Shown: positions 43,817 through 55,369 of the stretch, piece after piece
How the letters are laid out: each line of letters starts with the position of its first letter
How positions within the stretch are numbered: the stretch's first letter is position 1
Assembly: GCF_029278605.1 (NCBI RefSeq)
Contig: NZ_CP119572.1
Coordinates: 1,364,001 to 1,428,000 of the forward strand
Direction of reading: 5' to 3'
Source of the DNA: Cupriavidus sp. WKF15
Lineage (GTDB): Bacteria; Pseudomonadota; Gammaproteobacteria; Burkholderiales; Burkholderiaceae
Length of the DNA stretch: 64,000 nucleotides
Notes under the pieces: generated by a model
Database searches by the model: none
What the model was told of the DNA's origin: nothing
The model's input: only the letters and a program-made list of their open reading frames with translations
Made by a program: the position numbers and the translations under genes

Positions 43817-43848
43817 GCTCCCCACTCCCGCGAGCGGGGGAGGGGAGC
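43817..43848. repeat. REP-like GC-rich palindrome
   Basis: GCTCCCC-a-CTCCC and its near-complement GGGAGGGGAGC enclose a short GCGAGCG centre. Such CTCCC...GGGAG palindromes are common intergenic repeats in Cupriavidus/Ralstonia as I know them. It separates the ATPase genes from the permease genes inside the operon. Confidence 0.6.
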
Positions 43849-43859
43849 GCACAAACAGC

Positions 43860-44897
43860 ATGACGAGACTCATGACAACCTCCACAACCATACCGACTGC
43901 TGGCCCCGCAGACTTGCCAAGAGTCCGTCTCGACTGGACGCCGTTGGCCCTTGCACCTTTGCTGATGCTGCTGGCTTTCCCGCTGGTGGGCAGTGGTTCC
44001 ACCTGGCTCACGCTGACCATTGCCGGGCTGGCCATGGGCATGATCATCTTCGTGGTCTCGTCGGGCCTCACGCTCGTGTTCGGCCTGATGGACGTGCTCA
44101 ACTTTGGTCACGGCGCCTTTATCGCGCTGGGCGCGTATGTGGCGGCCTCGGTACTGCTGCCGCTGTCGGGGTGGGTGCAGGCCGACAGCCTGGCGCTGAA
44201 CCTCGCGGTGTTCGCGCTGGCGATCCTGGCGGCCATGGCGGCGGCCGGGGCGGTCGGGCTGTTCTTCGAACGCGTGGTGGTGCGCCCGGTCTACGGCCAG
44301 CACCTCAAGCAGATCCTGACCACCATGGGCGGCATGATCGTCGCCGAGCAGCTGATCAAGGCCATCTGGGGGGCGGAGACGATCGCGCTGGAGGTGCCGG
44401 CGGCGTTCCGCGGCGCGGTGCTGCTCGGCGACGCCGCCATCGAAAAGTACCGGCTGGTGGCCATGGTGCTCGGGCTGGTCGTGTTCGTCGCCATGCTGCT
44501 CTTGCTCAACCGCACGCGTATCGGACTGCTGATCCGGGCCGGCGTGGAGAACCGCGAGATGGTGGAGGCGCTCGGCTATCGCGTGCGGCGGCTCTTCATC
44601 GCCGTGTTCGTGGCCGGTGCCGCGCTGGCCGGCATGGGCGGCGTGCTGTGGGGGCTGTACCAGCAGAACATCACGGCGGCGATCGGCGCGCAGGTCAATG
44701 TGCTGATCTTCATCGTCATCATCATCGGCGGGCTGGGCTCGACCACGGGCTGTTTTGTCGGCGCGCTGCTGGTGGGGCTGATGGCCAACTACACGGGATT
44801 CCTGTTGCCGAAGGCCGCGTTGTTCTCGAACATCCTGCTGATGATGCTGATCCTGCTTTGGCGCCCGCAGGGGCTGTTTCCGGTGGCCAGGCGCTGA
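43860..44897 (+). CDS. LivH-type ABC transporter permease
   Basis: 345 residues with about 8-9 membrane helices. Permease signatures: SSGLTLVFGLMDVLNFGHGAFIALGAY, GLLIRAGVENREMVEALGYRVRRLF (the EAA-like loop) and IIIGGLGSTTGCFVGALLVGL. The start could be 43860 or the ATG at 43872. Confidence 0.94.
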   Translation: MTRLMTTSTTIPTAGPADLPRVRLDWTPLALAPLLMLLAFPLVGSGSTWLTLTIAGLAMGMIIFVVSSGLTLVFGLMDVLNFGHGAFIALGAYVAASVLLPLSGWVQADSLALNLAVFALAILAAMAAAGAVGLFFERVVVRPVYGQHLKQILTTMGGMIVAEQLIKAIWGAETIALEVPAAFRGAVLLGDAAIEKYRLVAMVLGLVVFVAMLLLLNRTRIGLLIRAGVENREMVEALGYRVRRLFIAVFVAGAALAGMGGVLWGLYQQNITAAIGAQVNVLIFIVIIIGGLGSTTGCFVGALLVGLMANYTGFLLPKAALFSNILLMMLILLWRPQGLFPVARR

Positions 44898-44910
44898 GAA
44901 GAGGCACGAC

Positions 44911-45984
44911 ATGACCCGACTGCTTTCCGGCGACCTCCCTCGCAGCCGCGTGCTCAGTGCGATGCTGCTGCTGATCGTGCTGGCCCTGGCCTGCGCGCCG
45001 TTCGTGTTCCCGGGCGCCCGCGCGCTGAACATGGCGGCCAAGATCTGCATCTTCGTGGTGCTGGTGGCCAGCTACGACCTGCTGCTCGGCTATACCGGCA
45101 TCGTTTCCTTTGCCCACACCATGTTCTTCGGCATCGGCGGCTATGGCGTGGCCATTGCCATGTCGCGCATGGAGCCGGGCTGGGGCGCGCTGCTGGCGGG
45201 CACGGCGGCGGCGCTGGCGCTGTCGGCGCTGCTGGCCTTCCTGGTTGGCCTGTTTTCGCTGCGCGTGCGGGCGATCTTCTTCGCCATGATCACGCTGGCC
45301 GTGGCCACGGCCTTCGCCACGCTGGTCTCGCAATGGTCCGAATGGACCGGCGGCGAGGACGGCCTGAGCTTCAAGGTGCCGGAGGCACTGCGCCCAGGCT
45401 TTTCGCTCGATGCCGAATGGTTCGGCGTGCCGCTCAACGGCAAGCTGCTGAGCTACTACCTGGTGTTTGCCGGCGCGGTGGTGCTGTTCCTGCTGCTGCT
45501 GCGCATCGTCAACTCGCCGTTCGGCCGCGTGCTGCAGGCCATCCGCGAGAACGACTTCCGCGCCGAGGCGATCGGCTACCGGACCGTGGTCTTCCGCACA
45601 GTCTCCACCGTGCTGTCTGCCATATTTGCCACCATGGCCGGCGTGCTGATGGCGCTCTGGCTGCGCTATAACGGGCCGGACACCTCGCTGTCGTTCGAAA
45701 TCATGGTCGATATCCTGCTGATCGTCGTGATCGGGGGCATGGGCACGCTCTATGGCGCGGTCATCGGCACCACGCTGTTCCTGCTCGCGCAGACCTACCT
45801 GCAGGACGTGATGAAGCTGGCGAGCGAGGCCACGGCATCCGTGCCGCTGCTTTCCGGGCTGCTTCACCCGGACCGCTGGCTGCTGTGGCTGGGGCTGCTG
45901 TTCATCCTCAGCGTCTACTATTTTCCGCAGGGCGTAGTGGGGCGGCTGCGCGGCGCCGGCATGGCGCAAGACGCGGCACCCTGA
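44911..45984 (+). CDS. LivM-type ABC transporter permease
   Basis: 357 residues. Signatures: YDLLLGYTGIVSFAHTMFFGIGGYG, the EAA-like loop GRVLQAIRENDFRAEAIGYRTVVF and VVIGGMGTLYGAVIGTTLF. It completes the five-gene transporter operon, 13 bp after the first permease. Confidence 0.95.
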   Translation: MTRLLSGDLPRSRVLSAMLLLIVLALACAPFVFPGARALNMAAKICIFVVLVASYDLLLGYTGIVSFAHTMFFGIGGYGVAIAMSRMEPGWGALLAGTAAALALSALLAFLVGLFSLRVRAIFFAMITLAVATAFATLVSQWSEWTGGEDGLSFKVPEALRPGFSLDAEWFGVPLNGKLLSYYLVFAGAVVLFLLLLRIVNSPFGRVLQAIRENDFRAEAIGYRTVVFRTVSTVLSAIFATMAGVLMALWLRYNGPDTSLSFEIMVDILLIVVIGGMGTLYGAVIGTTLFLLAQTYLQDVMKLASEATASVPLLSGLLHPDRWLLWLGLLFILSVYYFPQGVVGRLRGAGMAQDAAP

Positions 45985-46078
45985 GCCGCGCCGCACGGAA
46001 CGCACAGCATTGGCCCGGCAGTTTGCAGTTCGGAAGTCTTCTCGGCATGAGCGGATAGTCAGCAAACCAGGAGGTCCC

Positions 46079-48199
46079 ATGCAGCACGACAACTTTCATC
46101 GCCTTGGCAAGGTCGCCTTCGCGGCCGTTGCGGCACTGCTGGCCGTGGCTTGCGGCGGGGACAGCGGCGACGGCAATACCAACCCGAATATCAAGCCCGC
46201 CAATATCGGCACCGTGACGATCAAGGCCTACGACGGCACGACCGACGACCTGCTGACGGCCGGCCTCGGCAAGGATGGGCTGGCAAGCGCCACGGCACCG
46301 GTACCGGCCAATCCCACCGCGCCGACTGCGGCCGAGCTGCGCCGCTACGCGATCTACACCAACTACCGCGCGATCGTCGACACCACCGCGGGCGGCGGCT
46401 TCGGTACGTTCTACGGACCCAATGTCGACGCGCAGGGCAACGTCACCACCGGGCAGGGCAAGATCGCCGGCGTCGAGTACCTGGCCTTCTCCGACGACGG
46501 CAGCGGCCAGGAGAACGTGACGATGCTGGTGCAGATCCCCAACACGTTCAATCTCAGCAAGCCTTGCATGATCACCGCAACGTCGTCGGGCTCGCGCGGG
46601 GTGTATGGCGCGATCTCCGTGGGCGAGTGGGGGCTCAAGCGCGGTTGCGCGGTGGTCTATACCGACAAGGGGACGGGCGCCGCGCCGCATGACCTGGACA
46701 CTGACACCGTGCCGCTGATTGACGGCACGCGCACCACGCGGAACGCCGCCGGCAGCAACGCCCAGTTCGCGGCGCGGCCAGGCATCCTGTCACTGGCCGA
46801 CTTCACGAGCCAGGCCCCGCATCGACTCGCGTTCAAGCATGCCCATTCGCAGCGCAACCCGGAAAAAGACTGGGGCAAGTTCACGTTGCAGGCGATCGAT
46901 TTCGGCATCTGGGCGATCAATGACCGCTTTGGCTTGGTTGCCGGAAACGGCGTGCGCCAGCGGACCCTCGGCAAGAACAGGATCCTGGTGATCGCCTCCA
47001 GCGTTTCCAATGGCGGCGGCGCGGCGATCGCGGCGGCAGAGCAGGACGCCGGCGGCATGATCGACGGTGTGGCCGTGGCCGAACCCAACGTGAACCTGCC
47101 GCCGAATGCCGGCATCCTGGTCAAGCGTGGCAGCAAGCCGGTCAATGCGTCAGGCCACAAGCTGTATGACTACATCACCACGGCCAACCTGTTGCAGCTA
47201 TGTGCGTCCCAGGCAACTTCGCTGGTCAATGCCCCGGCCTTTGCCACCAACGCGTTCTACGCTGCCCGGTGCCAGACGCTGGTCGACAACAAGATGATTA
47301 CCGGCACCACGGTGAGCGACCAGGCGGCAAGCGCGCTCGCGACGCTGCATGATGCCGGCTGGGAACCGGAGTCGGATGCGCTGCATCCGTCGCTGGCCTT
47401 CTTCGATACGGCGGCCTCGATTTCGGTGACCTACGCCAACTCGTACGCCAGGGCCAGCGTGACGGACCGGCTGTGTGGCTACAGCTTCGCCACCACGCTG
47501 GCCGACTTCAAGCCGGCGGCGATCACGCCGTCGGTGCTGGCGTCGATGTTCTCGACCGGCAACGGCGTACCGCCGACCAGTACTGTGCAACTGATCAATG
47601 ACCGCGACCTGCAGCATGGTCCGTTCCTGAACGGCCAGTCGGTGTCAGCCTCCAGCAACCGGGCCGATGCCAACTTCGACGGTGCCAAGTGCCTGCGCGA
47701 CCTGCTGACGGGCACGGGTTCCCAGGCGCAGGCACTGCAGGCGGGCGTGTCGGAGACGCAGCGCACGGGCAACCTGCGTGGCAAGCCAGCACTGATCGTG
47801 CACGGCCGCAGCGATGGCCTGCTGCCGGTCAATCACACGTCGCGGCCGTATCTCGGCTTTAACCGGCAGCAGGAAGGCGCGGCCAGCAAGCTCTCGTATA
47901 TCGAGGTCGAGAACGCGCAGCATTTCGATGCCTTCATCGGGGCCGTGTCGGGGTACAGCAACCGCTACGTGCCGCTGCACCTGTACCTGATCCGCGCGCT
48001 GGATGCGGTCTTTGACAACCTCACTACCGGCAAGGCCCTGCCGCCGTCGCAGGTGGTGCGCACGATCCCGCGCGGCGGCGCCACCAATACCACGACCGCA
48101 CCGACGCTGCTGCCGGTCAACGTGCCGCCGATCTCATCCAGTCCCGACGCCGGCAACCAGATCACGGCCAGCACCGGCGCTGTAGATGTTCCGGATTGA
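46079..48199 (+). CDS. D-(-)-3-hydroxybutyrate oligomer hydrolase
   Basis: 706 residues, the normal length for this enzyme. A hydrophobic N-terminus (KVAFAAVAALLAVACGG) suggests export, possibly as a lipoprotein with an atypical lipobox. Diagnostic segments: VTMLVQIPNTFNLSKPCMITATSSGSRGVYGAI, the nucleophile region VIASSVSNGGGAAIAAAEQ (Ser near residue 309), and GKPALIVHGRSDGLLPVNHTSRPY followed by VENAQHFDAF near the C-terminus, which supply the acid and His. It cuts 3HB oligomers released from polyhydroxybutyrate. AGGAGG precedes the ATG. It appears monocistronic. Confidence 0.93.
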   Translation: MQHDNFHRLGKVAFAAVAALLAVACGGDSGDGNTNPNIKPANIGTVTIKAYDGTTDDLLTAGLGKDGLASATAPVPANPTAPTAAELRRYAIYTNYRAIVDTTAGGGFGTFYGPNVDAQGNVTTGQGKIAGVEYLAFSDDGSGQENVTMLVQIPNTFNLSKPCMITATSSGSRGVYGAISVGEWGLKRGCAVVYTDKGTGAAPHDLDTDTVPLIDGTRTTRNAAGSNAQFAARPGILSLADFTSQAPHRLAFKHAHSQRNPEKDWGKFTLQAIDFGIWAINDRFGLVAGNGVRQRTLGKNRILVIASSVSNGGGAAIAAAEQDAGGMIDGVAVAEPNVNLPPNAGILVKRGSKPVNASGHKLYDYITTANLLQLCASQATSLVNAPAFATNAFYAARCQTLVDNKMITGTTVSDQAASALATLHDAGWEPESDALHPSLAFFDTAASISVTYANSYARASVTDRLCGYSFATTLADFKPAAITPSVLASMFSTGNGVPPTSTVQLINDRDLQHGPFLNGQSVSASSNRADANFDGAKCLRDLLTGTGSQAQALQAGVSETQRTGNLRGKPALIVHGRSDGLLPVNHTSRPYLGFNRQQEGAASKLSYIEVENAQHFDAFIGAVSGYSNRYVPLHLYLIRALDAVFDNLTTGKALPPSQVVRTIPRGGATNTTTAPTLLPVNVPPISSSPDAGNQITASTGAVDVPD

Positions 48200-48211
48200 T
48201 GCGTGCCGCCA

Positions 48212-48240
48212 GCCGCGGCACGACCTGGCCGTGCCGCGGC
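48212..48240. repeat. 11-bp perfect stem-loop after the oligomer hydrolase
   Basis: GCCGCGGCACG (48212-48222) pairs with 48230-48240 across a 7-base loop. It is a probable 3' end structure, although no T-run follows. Confidence 0.5.
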
Positions 48241-48411
48241 GCTATCGCGCGCGCAGCTTCCAAGGCCCGTGGCGGGAGACTGTCGCGCAGGGAGAGGCGC
48301 TTGCGTAGAGGAACTACCTTGAAAGCAAGGGTGACGCCAGAGCTGCCTGGTCGTGCGAGCGGTGTATCGCATTCTTCACTTTTTCTCGCACCAAGATCGC
48401 GTCGGCGTGGT

Positions 48412-48439
48412 CTTGAAATGTCAGGCCAGAGCCTTATCT
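48412..48439 (+). promoter_or_regulatory. Sigma-32 (heat shock) promoter of clpB
   Basis: CTTGAAA (48412-48418), a 13-bp spacer, then CCTTATCT (48432-48439). This is close to the RpoH consensus CTTGAAA-N13-CCCCATnT and lies 72 bp before clpB, a classic heat-shock gene. Confidence 0.75.
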
Positions 48440-48511
48440 TTCGGAAAGACATCCAGTGTCCGGCCAGGCGATCTCCCTAGCATCAGGACACTCACTGAGA
48501 GAGGGAATCCT

Positions 48512-51100
<2,589 letters not shown>

Positions 51101-51118
51101 GCGGGTATGAGCGGGAGG

Positions 51119-51142
51119 GCGCCCTTCGGGGCGCTTTTTTTT
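51119..51142 (+). terminator. Terminator of clpB
   Basis: GCGCCC-ttcg-GGGCGC has a stable UUCG-type tetraloop and is followed by eight T residues. Confidence 0.93.
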
Positions 51143-51210
51143 CGGGTTCTTTGGCGGATTGCTGGGAATGGGGAATGATGGGGTTGTCGTGCTTGGCATG
51201 CGCCGCTGTT

Positions 51211-51242
51211 TCGCCGGCGTAGCCGGCGAGTCACTTTTTGTC
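51211..51242 (+). repeat. Left arm of a split palindromic repeat flanking the IS
   Basis: This has an internal hairpin TCGCCGGC-gta-GCCGGCGA (51211-51229) followed by GTCACTTTTTGTC (51230-51242). The inverted counterpart GACAAAAAGTAAC (52910-52922) lies just outside the other end of the IS element; 12 of 13 positions match. Confidence 0.65.
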
Positions 51243-51321
51243 CGAGCCCTCCATGTCAGGATAGTTGTCGCCTCGCCGCCTTTCGATGAAGGACAATGGA
51301 GGGCGGAAGCGGTTTTGGGTA

Positions 51322-51822
51322 ATGAAGCGCTATTCGGACGAGTTCAAGGAGTTGGTGGTCGAGCAGATGATGCCGCCCTTGAACCGATCAGTGGCGGAGC
51401 TAGCCAAGGAAACGGGTGTCACGACAGTGAGCCTGCGCACTTGGCGCCACGAGGCTCGAGAACAAGGAAAAGTTGTGCCAGGCAACGGCAAGCAGAGTGA
51501 CAAATGGTCCAGCGCGGACAAGTTCCGGGTGGTGCTCGAAACAGCGCCTCTGAGTGAAGCGGAGTTGTCCGAATACTGCCGCAGGAAGGGCATTCAACCC
51601 GAGCAGATCCGGCAGTGGCGTGCTGCCTGCGAGCAGGCCAATGCGCCTGAGCGGGTCAGGTTGAGCCTGGCGCAGCGCCGCGAGGAACAAGCCGCCAAGA
51701 AGCAGATTCGGGACCTGGAGCGCGAACTCAAGCGCAAGGATGCGGCACTGGCTGAGACCGCGGCGCTGCTGGTTCTCAGAAAAAAAGCCGAGGCGATCTG
51801 GGGAAGGGACGAGGAGGACTGA
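51322..51822 (+). CDS. IS3-family transposase OrfA (helix-turn-helix)
   Basis: 166 residues. The start MKRYSDEFKELVVEQMMPP and the HTH SVAELAKETGVTTVSLRTWRHEA are followed by a second HTH-like unit (LSEYCRRKGIQPEQIRQWRAA) and a leucine-zipper-like C-terminus. It ends in a -1 frameshift region: A7 at 51780-51786, read as Lys-Lys in this frame. Confidence 0.92.
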   Translation: MKRYSDEFKELVVEQMMPPLNRSVAELAKETGVTTVSLRTWRHEAREQGKVVPGNGKQSDKWSSADKFRVVLETAPLSEAELSEYCRRKGIQPEQIRQWRAACEQANAPERVRLSLAQRREEQAAKKQIRDLERELKRKDAALAETAALLVLRKKAEAIWGRDEED

Positions 51823-51854
51823 TCAACGTCTCGGATCGCCGCGAAGCCATTGCG

Positions 51855-52871
51855 TTGATCGATGAAGCGGTGGGCGGCGGTGCGCGCCAGTCCAACGCCT
51901 GCAAGGAACTGGGCTTGAACGAGCGCACCTTGCAGCGCTGGCGCCATACGCCGGAGGATGGCCGCCCGGGCGCGCAGCGCCCGGTGCCGGCCAACAAGCT
52001 CAGCGAGGGCGAGCGGCAGGCCGTGCTGGCCGCCGCTAACAGTCCCGGCTACGAGAGTCTGACGCCGCACCAGATCGTGCCAAAGCTGGCCGACGAGGGG
52101 CGCTACCTGGCCTCGGAATCGACGTTTTACCGCGTGCTTAAGGCCGAAGGCCAAGCGCACCGGCGCGGGCGCACCCACAACGCCAAGTCCCGTGCGCCGA
52201 CCACGCACCGTGCCGATGACCGCAACCAGGTGTGGTGCTGGGATATCACGTGGATGCCCACCACGGTGAAGGGCCGCTTCTTCTACTGGTACATGATGCA
52301 GGACATCTACAGCCGCAAGCTGGTGGTCAATGAAGTGCATGAAAGCGAGTCGGAGGAACATGCCAAGCGGCTGCTCGAACTGGGCTGTCTGCGCGAGCAA
52401 ACGGCTGGCCGGCCGCTGGTGCTGCACTCGGACAATGGCAGCGTCATGAAGGGGCTGAGTATGCGCGCTGCGATGCACGAATTGGGCGTGGTGCCCTCAT
52501 ACAGTCGTCCGCGCGTGAGCAACGACAACGCTTACGCCGAAGCGTTGTTCCGCACGGCCAAGTACTGTCCGCTATGGCCTGAGCGGCCGTTCGACACGTT
52601 GGAGCAGGCGCGCGACTGGGTATATCGGTTCGTGCGTTGGTACAACGAGGAACACCGCCACAGCGGGCTGAAATACGTCACGCCGAACCAGCGGCACAGT
52701 GGAGAAGCGAAGCCCCTGCTGGCACGACGCATGATGGTGTATCAGGCCGCCCGTGCCCGGCATCCGCAGCGCTGGTCGCGAGGGATCCGGAATTGGGAGT
52801 TGGATCCCGTGGTCTATCTAAACCCGGAACGGGCCGAGCAGGAACCTACGGAGTACAAAAAGGCAGCATAG
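51855..52871 (+). CDS. IS3-family transposase OrfB (DDE integrase)
   Basis: 338 residues in the -1 frame relative to OrfA. An N-terminal HTH_21 region precedes the rve integrase core with the DDE residues: QVWCWDITWMPT (Asp), LVLHSDNGSVMKG (Asp) and NDNAYAEALFRTAKY (Glu). The TTG start at 51855 is nominal; the -1 frame stays open back to the A7 slip site, so the working protein is probably the fused OrfAB. Confidence 0.92.
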   Translation: MIDEAVGGGARQSNACKELGLNERTLQRWRHTPEDGRPGAQRPVPANKLSEGERQAVLAAANSPGYESLTPHQIVPKLADEGRYLASESTFYRVLKAEGQAHRRGRTHNAKSRAPTTHRADDRNQVWCWDITWMPTTVKGRFFYWYMMQDIYSRKLVVNEVHESESEEHAKRLLELGCLREQTAGRPLVLHSDNGSVMKGLSMRAAMHELGVVPSYSRPRVSNDNAYAEALFRTAKYCPLWPERPFDTLEQARDWVYRFVRWYNEEHRHSGLKYVTPNQRHSGEAKPLLARRMMVYQAARARHPQRWSRGIRNWELDPVVYLNPERAEQEPTEYKKAA

Positions 52872-53036
52872 CGGCGGACGCGACAACTACCTTGACACAC
52901 ACCGCGAGCGACAAAAAGTAACCAAAAAGCGCGTTTACTTGCCCTAGCGGGCGAATATTGATCGTAGTGTGCTGCGGGTGTTGTACGGGTACGGGCTTCA
53001 GAGTCTGCCCGGCTGCCCAGCACAACGTCTCGCCCA

Positions 53037-53079
53037 CTTGACCTTGGTCAAGCCGGATTCGACGCGGCATCGCTATGAT
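53037..53079 (+). promoter_or_regulatory. Palindrome and -10 element ahead of a structured RNA
   Basis: CTTGACC-tt-GGTCAAG (53037-53052) is a perfect 7-bp inverted repeat. TATGAT at 53074-53079 would place a transcription start near 53086, exactly where the first hairpin of the next feature begins. No -35 hexamer fits well, so activation by a regulator on the palindrome is possible. Confidence 0.35.
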
Positions 53080-53086
53080 TGTTTCT

Positions 53087-53180
53087 GTCATGGAGATGCG
53101 GGGGCGCTCTTCATGACTTGTCTACCCGTTTCCGAATGGAAACTTAGCCCGCACCGCTAATCCGGTGCGGGCGTTTTCTC
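53087..53180 (+). ncRNA. Candidate three-hairpin small RNA
   Basis: About 90 bases consist almost entirely of three stem-loops. First: GTCATGGAGA (53087-53096) with TCTTCATGAC (53108-53117), including one G-U. Second: GTTTCC-gaat-GGAAAC (53128-53143). Third: GCCCGCACCG (53147-53156) with CGGTGCGGGC (53163-53172), followed by a GTTTTCTC terminator-like tail. No open reading frame of interest occupies it. I do not recognise the family. Confidence 0.5.
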
Positions 53181-53331
53181 TTGGGCGTCCGGTTTTCGGC
53201 CCGGGCCGAAATGTTACCGGATGGCGCATGGATATCGCGTCATGAGCGCCCGACCTCTTCGGCTATCCAATCTTCGTGCGCCTGGCACGGCTTGCCGGCA
53301 CGGATCGACACCGTGCTCAGGCATGTGCATA

Positions 53332-53355
53332 TTTCCGCCCGATCTTATGCGGAAA
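53332..53355. promoter_or_regulatory. Inverted repeat upstream of the sulfate-binding protein gene
   Basis: TTTCCGC (53332-53338) and GCGGAAA (53349-53355) are perfect inverted copies 10 bp apart. They are overlapped by a second pair GCATA/TATGC. This lies 143 bp before sbp and is a candidate CysB/Cbl-type site, inferred only from position. The remainder of 53181-53497 shows no gene. Confidence 0.35.
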
Positions 53356-53497
53356 ACACGCAAGGTTCGGCGAAAGCATTCGTTCCGTTCAGATAGGCCC
53401 CTCGGTAGTCTTGCTCCTGACACAAGCCCGACCGCCAAAGGCGGGCAGCCAACGAGGCGCTCCAGCGCCATTCACGACACCTGACGGGAGCAACAAG

Positions 53498-54502
53498 ATG
53501 ATTCGCAAGCTGGCCATTGGCCTGGCCGCTATTGCCGCGATCGGCGCCGCGCAGACGGCGGCGGCAACCAACCTGCTGAACGTTTCCTACGATCCGACAC
53601 GCGAGCTGTACGTGGACGTGAACGCCGCGTTCGCCAAGGCCTGGAAGGCCCAGGGCGGCGACGCCGTGACCGTGCGCCAGTCGCACGGCGGCTCGGGCAA
53701 GCAGGCGCGCTCGGTGATCGACGGGCTGGATGCCGACGTGGTCACGCTGGCGCTGGGCTACGACATCGACGCCATCGCCGAGAAGGGCCTGCTCAAGCCC
53801 GACTGGCAGAAACGCCTGCCCCACAACGCGTCGCCGTACACCTCGACCATCGTGTTCCTGGTGCGCAAGGGCAACCCCAAGGGCATCAAGGACTGGAACG
53901 ACCTGGTCAAGCCGGGCGTGCAGGTCATCACGCCGAATCCGAAGACCTCGGGCGGCGCGCGCTGGAACTACCTGGCGGCATGGGGCTATGCGCTGCGCCA
54001 GCCGGGCGGCAATGACGCCAAGGCGCGTGAATTCGTCGGCGAGCTGCTCAAGCACGTGCCCGTGCTCGATTCGGGCGCGCGTGGCGCCACCACCACCTTT
54101 GTCGAGCGCGGCCTGGGCGACGTGCTGATCGCGTGGGAGAACGAAGCGATCCTGGCCATCAAGGAGCTGGGTCCGGAAAAATTCGACATCGTCGCGCCGT
54201 CGGTTTCGATCCTGGCCGAGCCGCCGGTCGCCGTGGTCGACAAGGTGGTCGACAAGAAGGGCACGCGCAAGGCGGCCGAGGCCTACCTGCAGTTCCTGTA
54301 CACCGACGAAGGCCAGGAGATCGCGGCCAAGAACTACTACCGGCCGATCTCCGAAAAGATCGCCGCCAAGTACGCGGCGAACTTCCCGAAGGTGAAGCTG
54401 TTCACGATCGATGAAGCATTCGGCGGCTGGCAGAAGGCACAGAAGGCCCACTTTGCCGATGGCGGTTCGTTCGACCAGATCTACCAGCCCGGCAAGAAGT
54501 AA
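53498..54502 (+). CDS. sbp: Sulfate ABC transporter substrate-binding protein
   Basis: 334 residues with a signal peptide (about 1-24, ending TAAAT). Family motifs: [85 protein letters not shown] and [32 protein letters not shown]. It binds sulfate or thiosulfate for the CysTWA permease encoded 7 kb downstream. GGGAG precedes the ATG. It is followed by the ssu genes. Confidence 0.96.
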   Translation: MIRKLAIGLAAIAAIGAAQTAAATNLLNVSYDPTRELYVDVNAAFAKAWKAQGGDAVTVRQSHGGSGKQARSVIDGLDADVVTLALGYDIDAIAEKGLLKPDWQKRLPHNASPYTSTIVFLVRKGNPKGIKDWNDLVKPGVQVITPNPKTSGGARWNYLAAWGYALRQPGGNDAKAREFVGELLKHVPVLDSGARGATTTFVERGLGDVLIAWENEAILAIKELGPEKFDIVAPSVSILAEPPVAVVDKVVDKKGTRKAAEAYLQFLYTDEGQEIAAKNYYRPISEKIAAKYAANFPKVKLFTIDEAFGGWQKAQKAHFADGGSFDQIYQPGKK

Positions 54503-54570
54503 TCCACGAGACGGACGGGCCGGGGCAACGTGACCGGTACCGTTCCGCCAACCTGAAGAAGGAAGCCCCG

Positions 54571-55185
54571 ATGTCCATCCTCACCCTGTCCGGCAGTCCC
54601 TCGGTGCCATCGCGCTCCGGTCACCTGCTGGCCCATCTGCGCAGCGAGCTGGAAGCCGCCGGCGAGCGTACCAGCCACATCGACCTGCGCGAACTGCCGG
54701 CCGGGCCGCTGCTGGCGGCCAGAGCCGACGATCCCGCCATTGCCGGCGCCGCGCGCGCGGTGGCCGAGGCGCAGGTGGTGGTGCTGGCCACGCCGGTCTA
54801 CAAGGCAGCCTACAGCGGCCTGCTCAAGGCCTTCCTGGACCTGCTGCCGCAGACCGGCCTGCGCGACAAGGTGGTGCTGCCGATTGCCACCGGCGGTAGC
54901 CTGGCGCACGCGCTGGCGATCGACTATGCCCTGCGTCCAGTGCTGTCGGCACTGGGTTCGCGGCAAATCCTGCCTGGCATCTTTGCGGTGGACCAGCAGA
55001 TTGAAATCAATGGAACGCAGCCCGCGCGCTTCGATGCCGCGCTGTCGTTGCGCCTGGAAGAGGGCGTGCTGCGCGTACGCGAGGCACTGGCCCGTTCGAG
55101 GATCCACGTCCCGCTTGAATTCGTGCCCGTGCCGCAGGCCCAGCGCGTCGCGCATGCCGCGGTGGCGCAGCGATGTCCTGCCTGA
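54571..55185 (+). CDS. ssuE: NADPH-dependent FMN reductase SsuE
   Basis: 204 residues. A flavodoxin-like start LTLSGSPSVPSRSGHLLAHL, the motif VVVLATPVYKAAYSGLLKAFLDLLPQ and the LPIATGGSLAHALAIDYALRPVLSALGS segment are diagnostic of SsuE. It supplies reduced FMN to SsuD. It lies 68 bp after sbp and opens the ssu operon in the EADCBF order. Confidence 0.95.
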   Translation: MSILTLSGSPSVPSRSGHLLAHLRSELEAAGERTSHIDLRELPAGPLLAARADDPAIAGAARAVAEAQVVVLATPVYKAAYSGLLKAFLDLLPQTGLRDKVVLPIATGGSLAHALAIDYALRPVLSALGSRQILPGIFAVDQQIEINGTQPARFDAALSLRLEEGVLRVREALARSRIHVPLEFVPVPQAQRVAHAAVAQRCPA

Positions 55186-55369
55186 GCTGATTCGTAGTCC
55201 CGCCGGCTACTAGCGCGCCAGCGCTGGCCGGCCTCACCGGCAATTCCGTTGTCATGCCGCCTGTGCAGCAGGCCGGCAGGGCGGGTTGCTGCCCACACAG
55301 GCCGACGTTCCGGCCAAGACCATCCATGCAGACAGATTGCCGGACGCGTGCCGGCTCGGGAAAACATCC

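Larger units (their letters stand above)
51254..52897 (+). mobile_element. IS3-family insertion sequence, apparently intact
   Basis: Imperfect terminal inverted repeats of about 27 bp are visible. The left end begins TGTCAGGATAGTTGTCGC and the right end, read inward, begins TGTCAAGGTAGTTGTCGC, and both continue into GC-rich CGCCGC. The ends are TG...CA as expected for IS3. The element is about 1.64 kb and carries overlapping-frame orfA and orfB with an A7 slippery run. No clear target duplication is seen. Confidence 0.88.
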
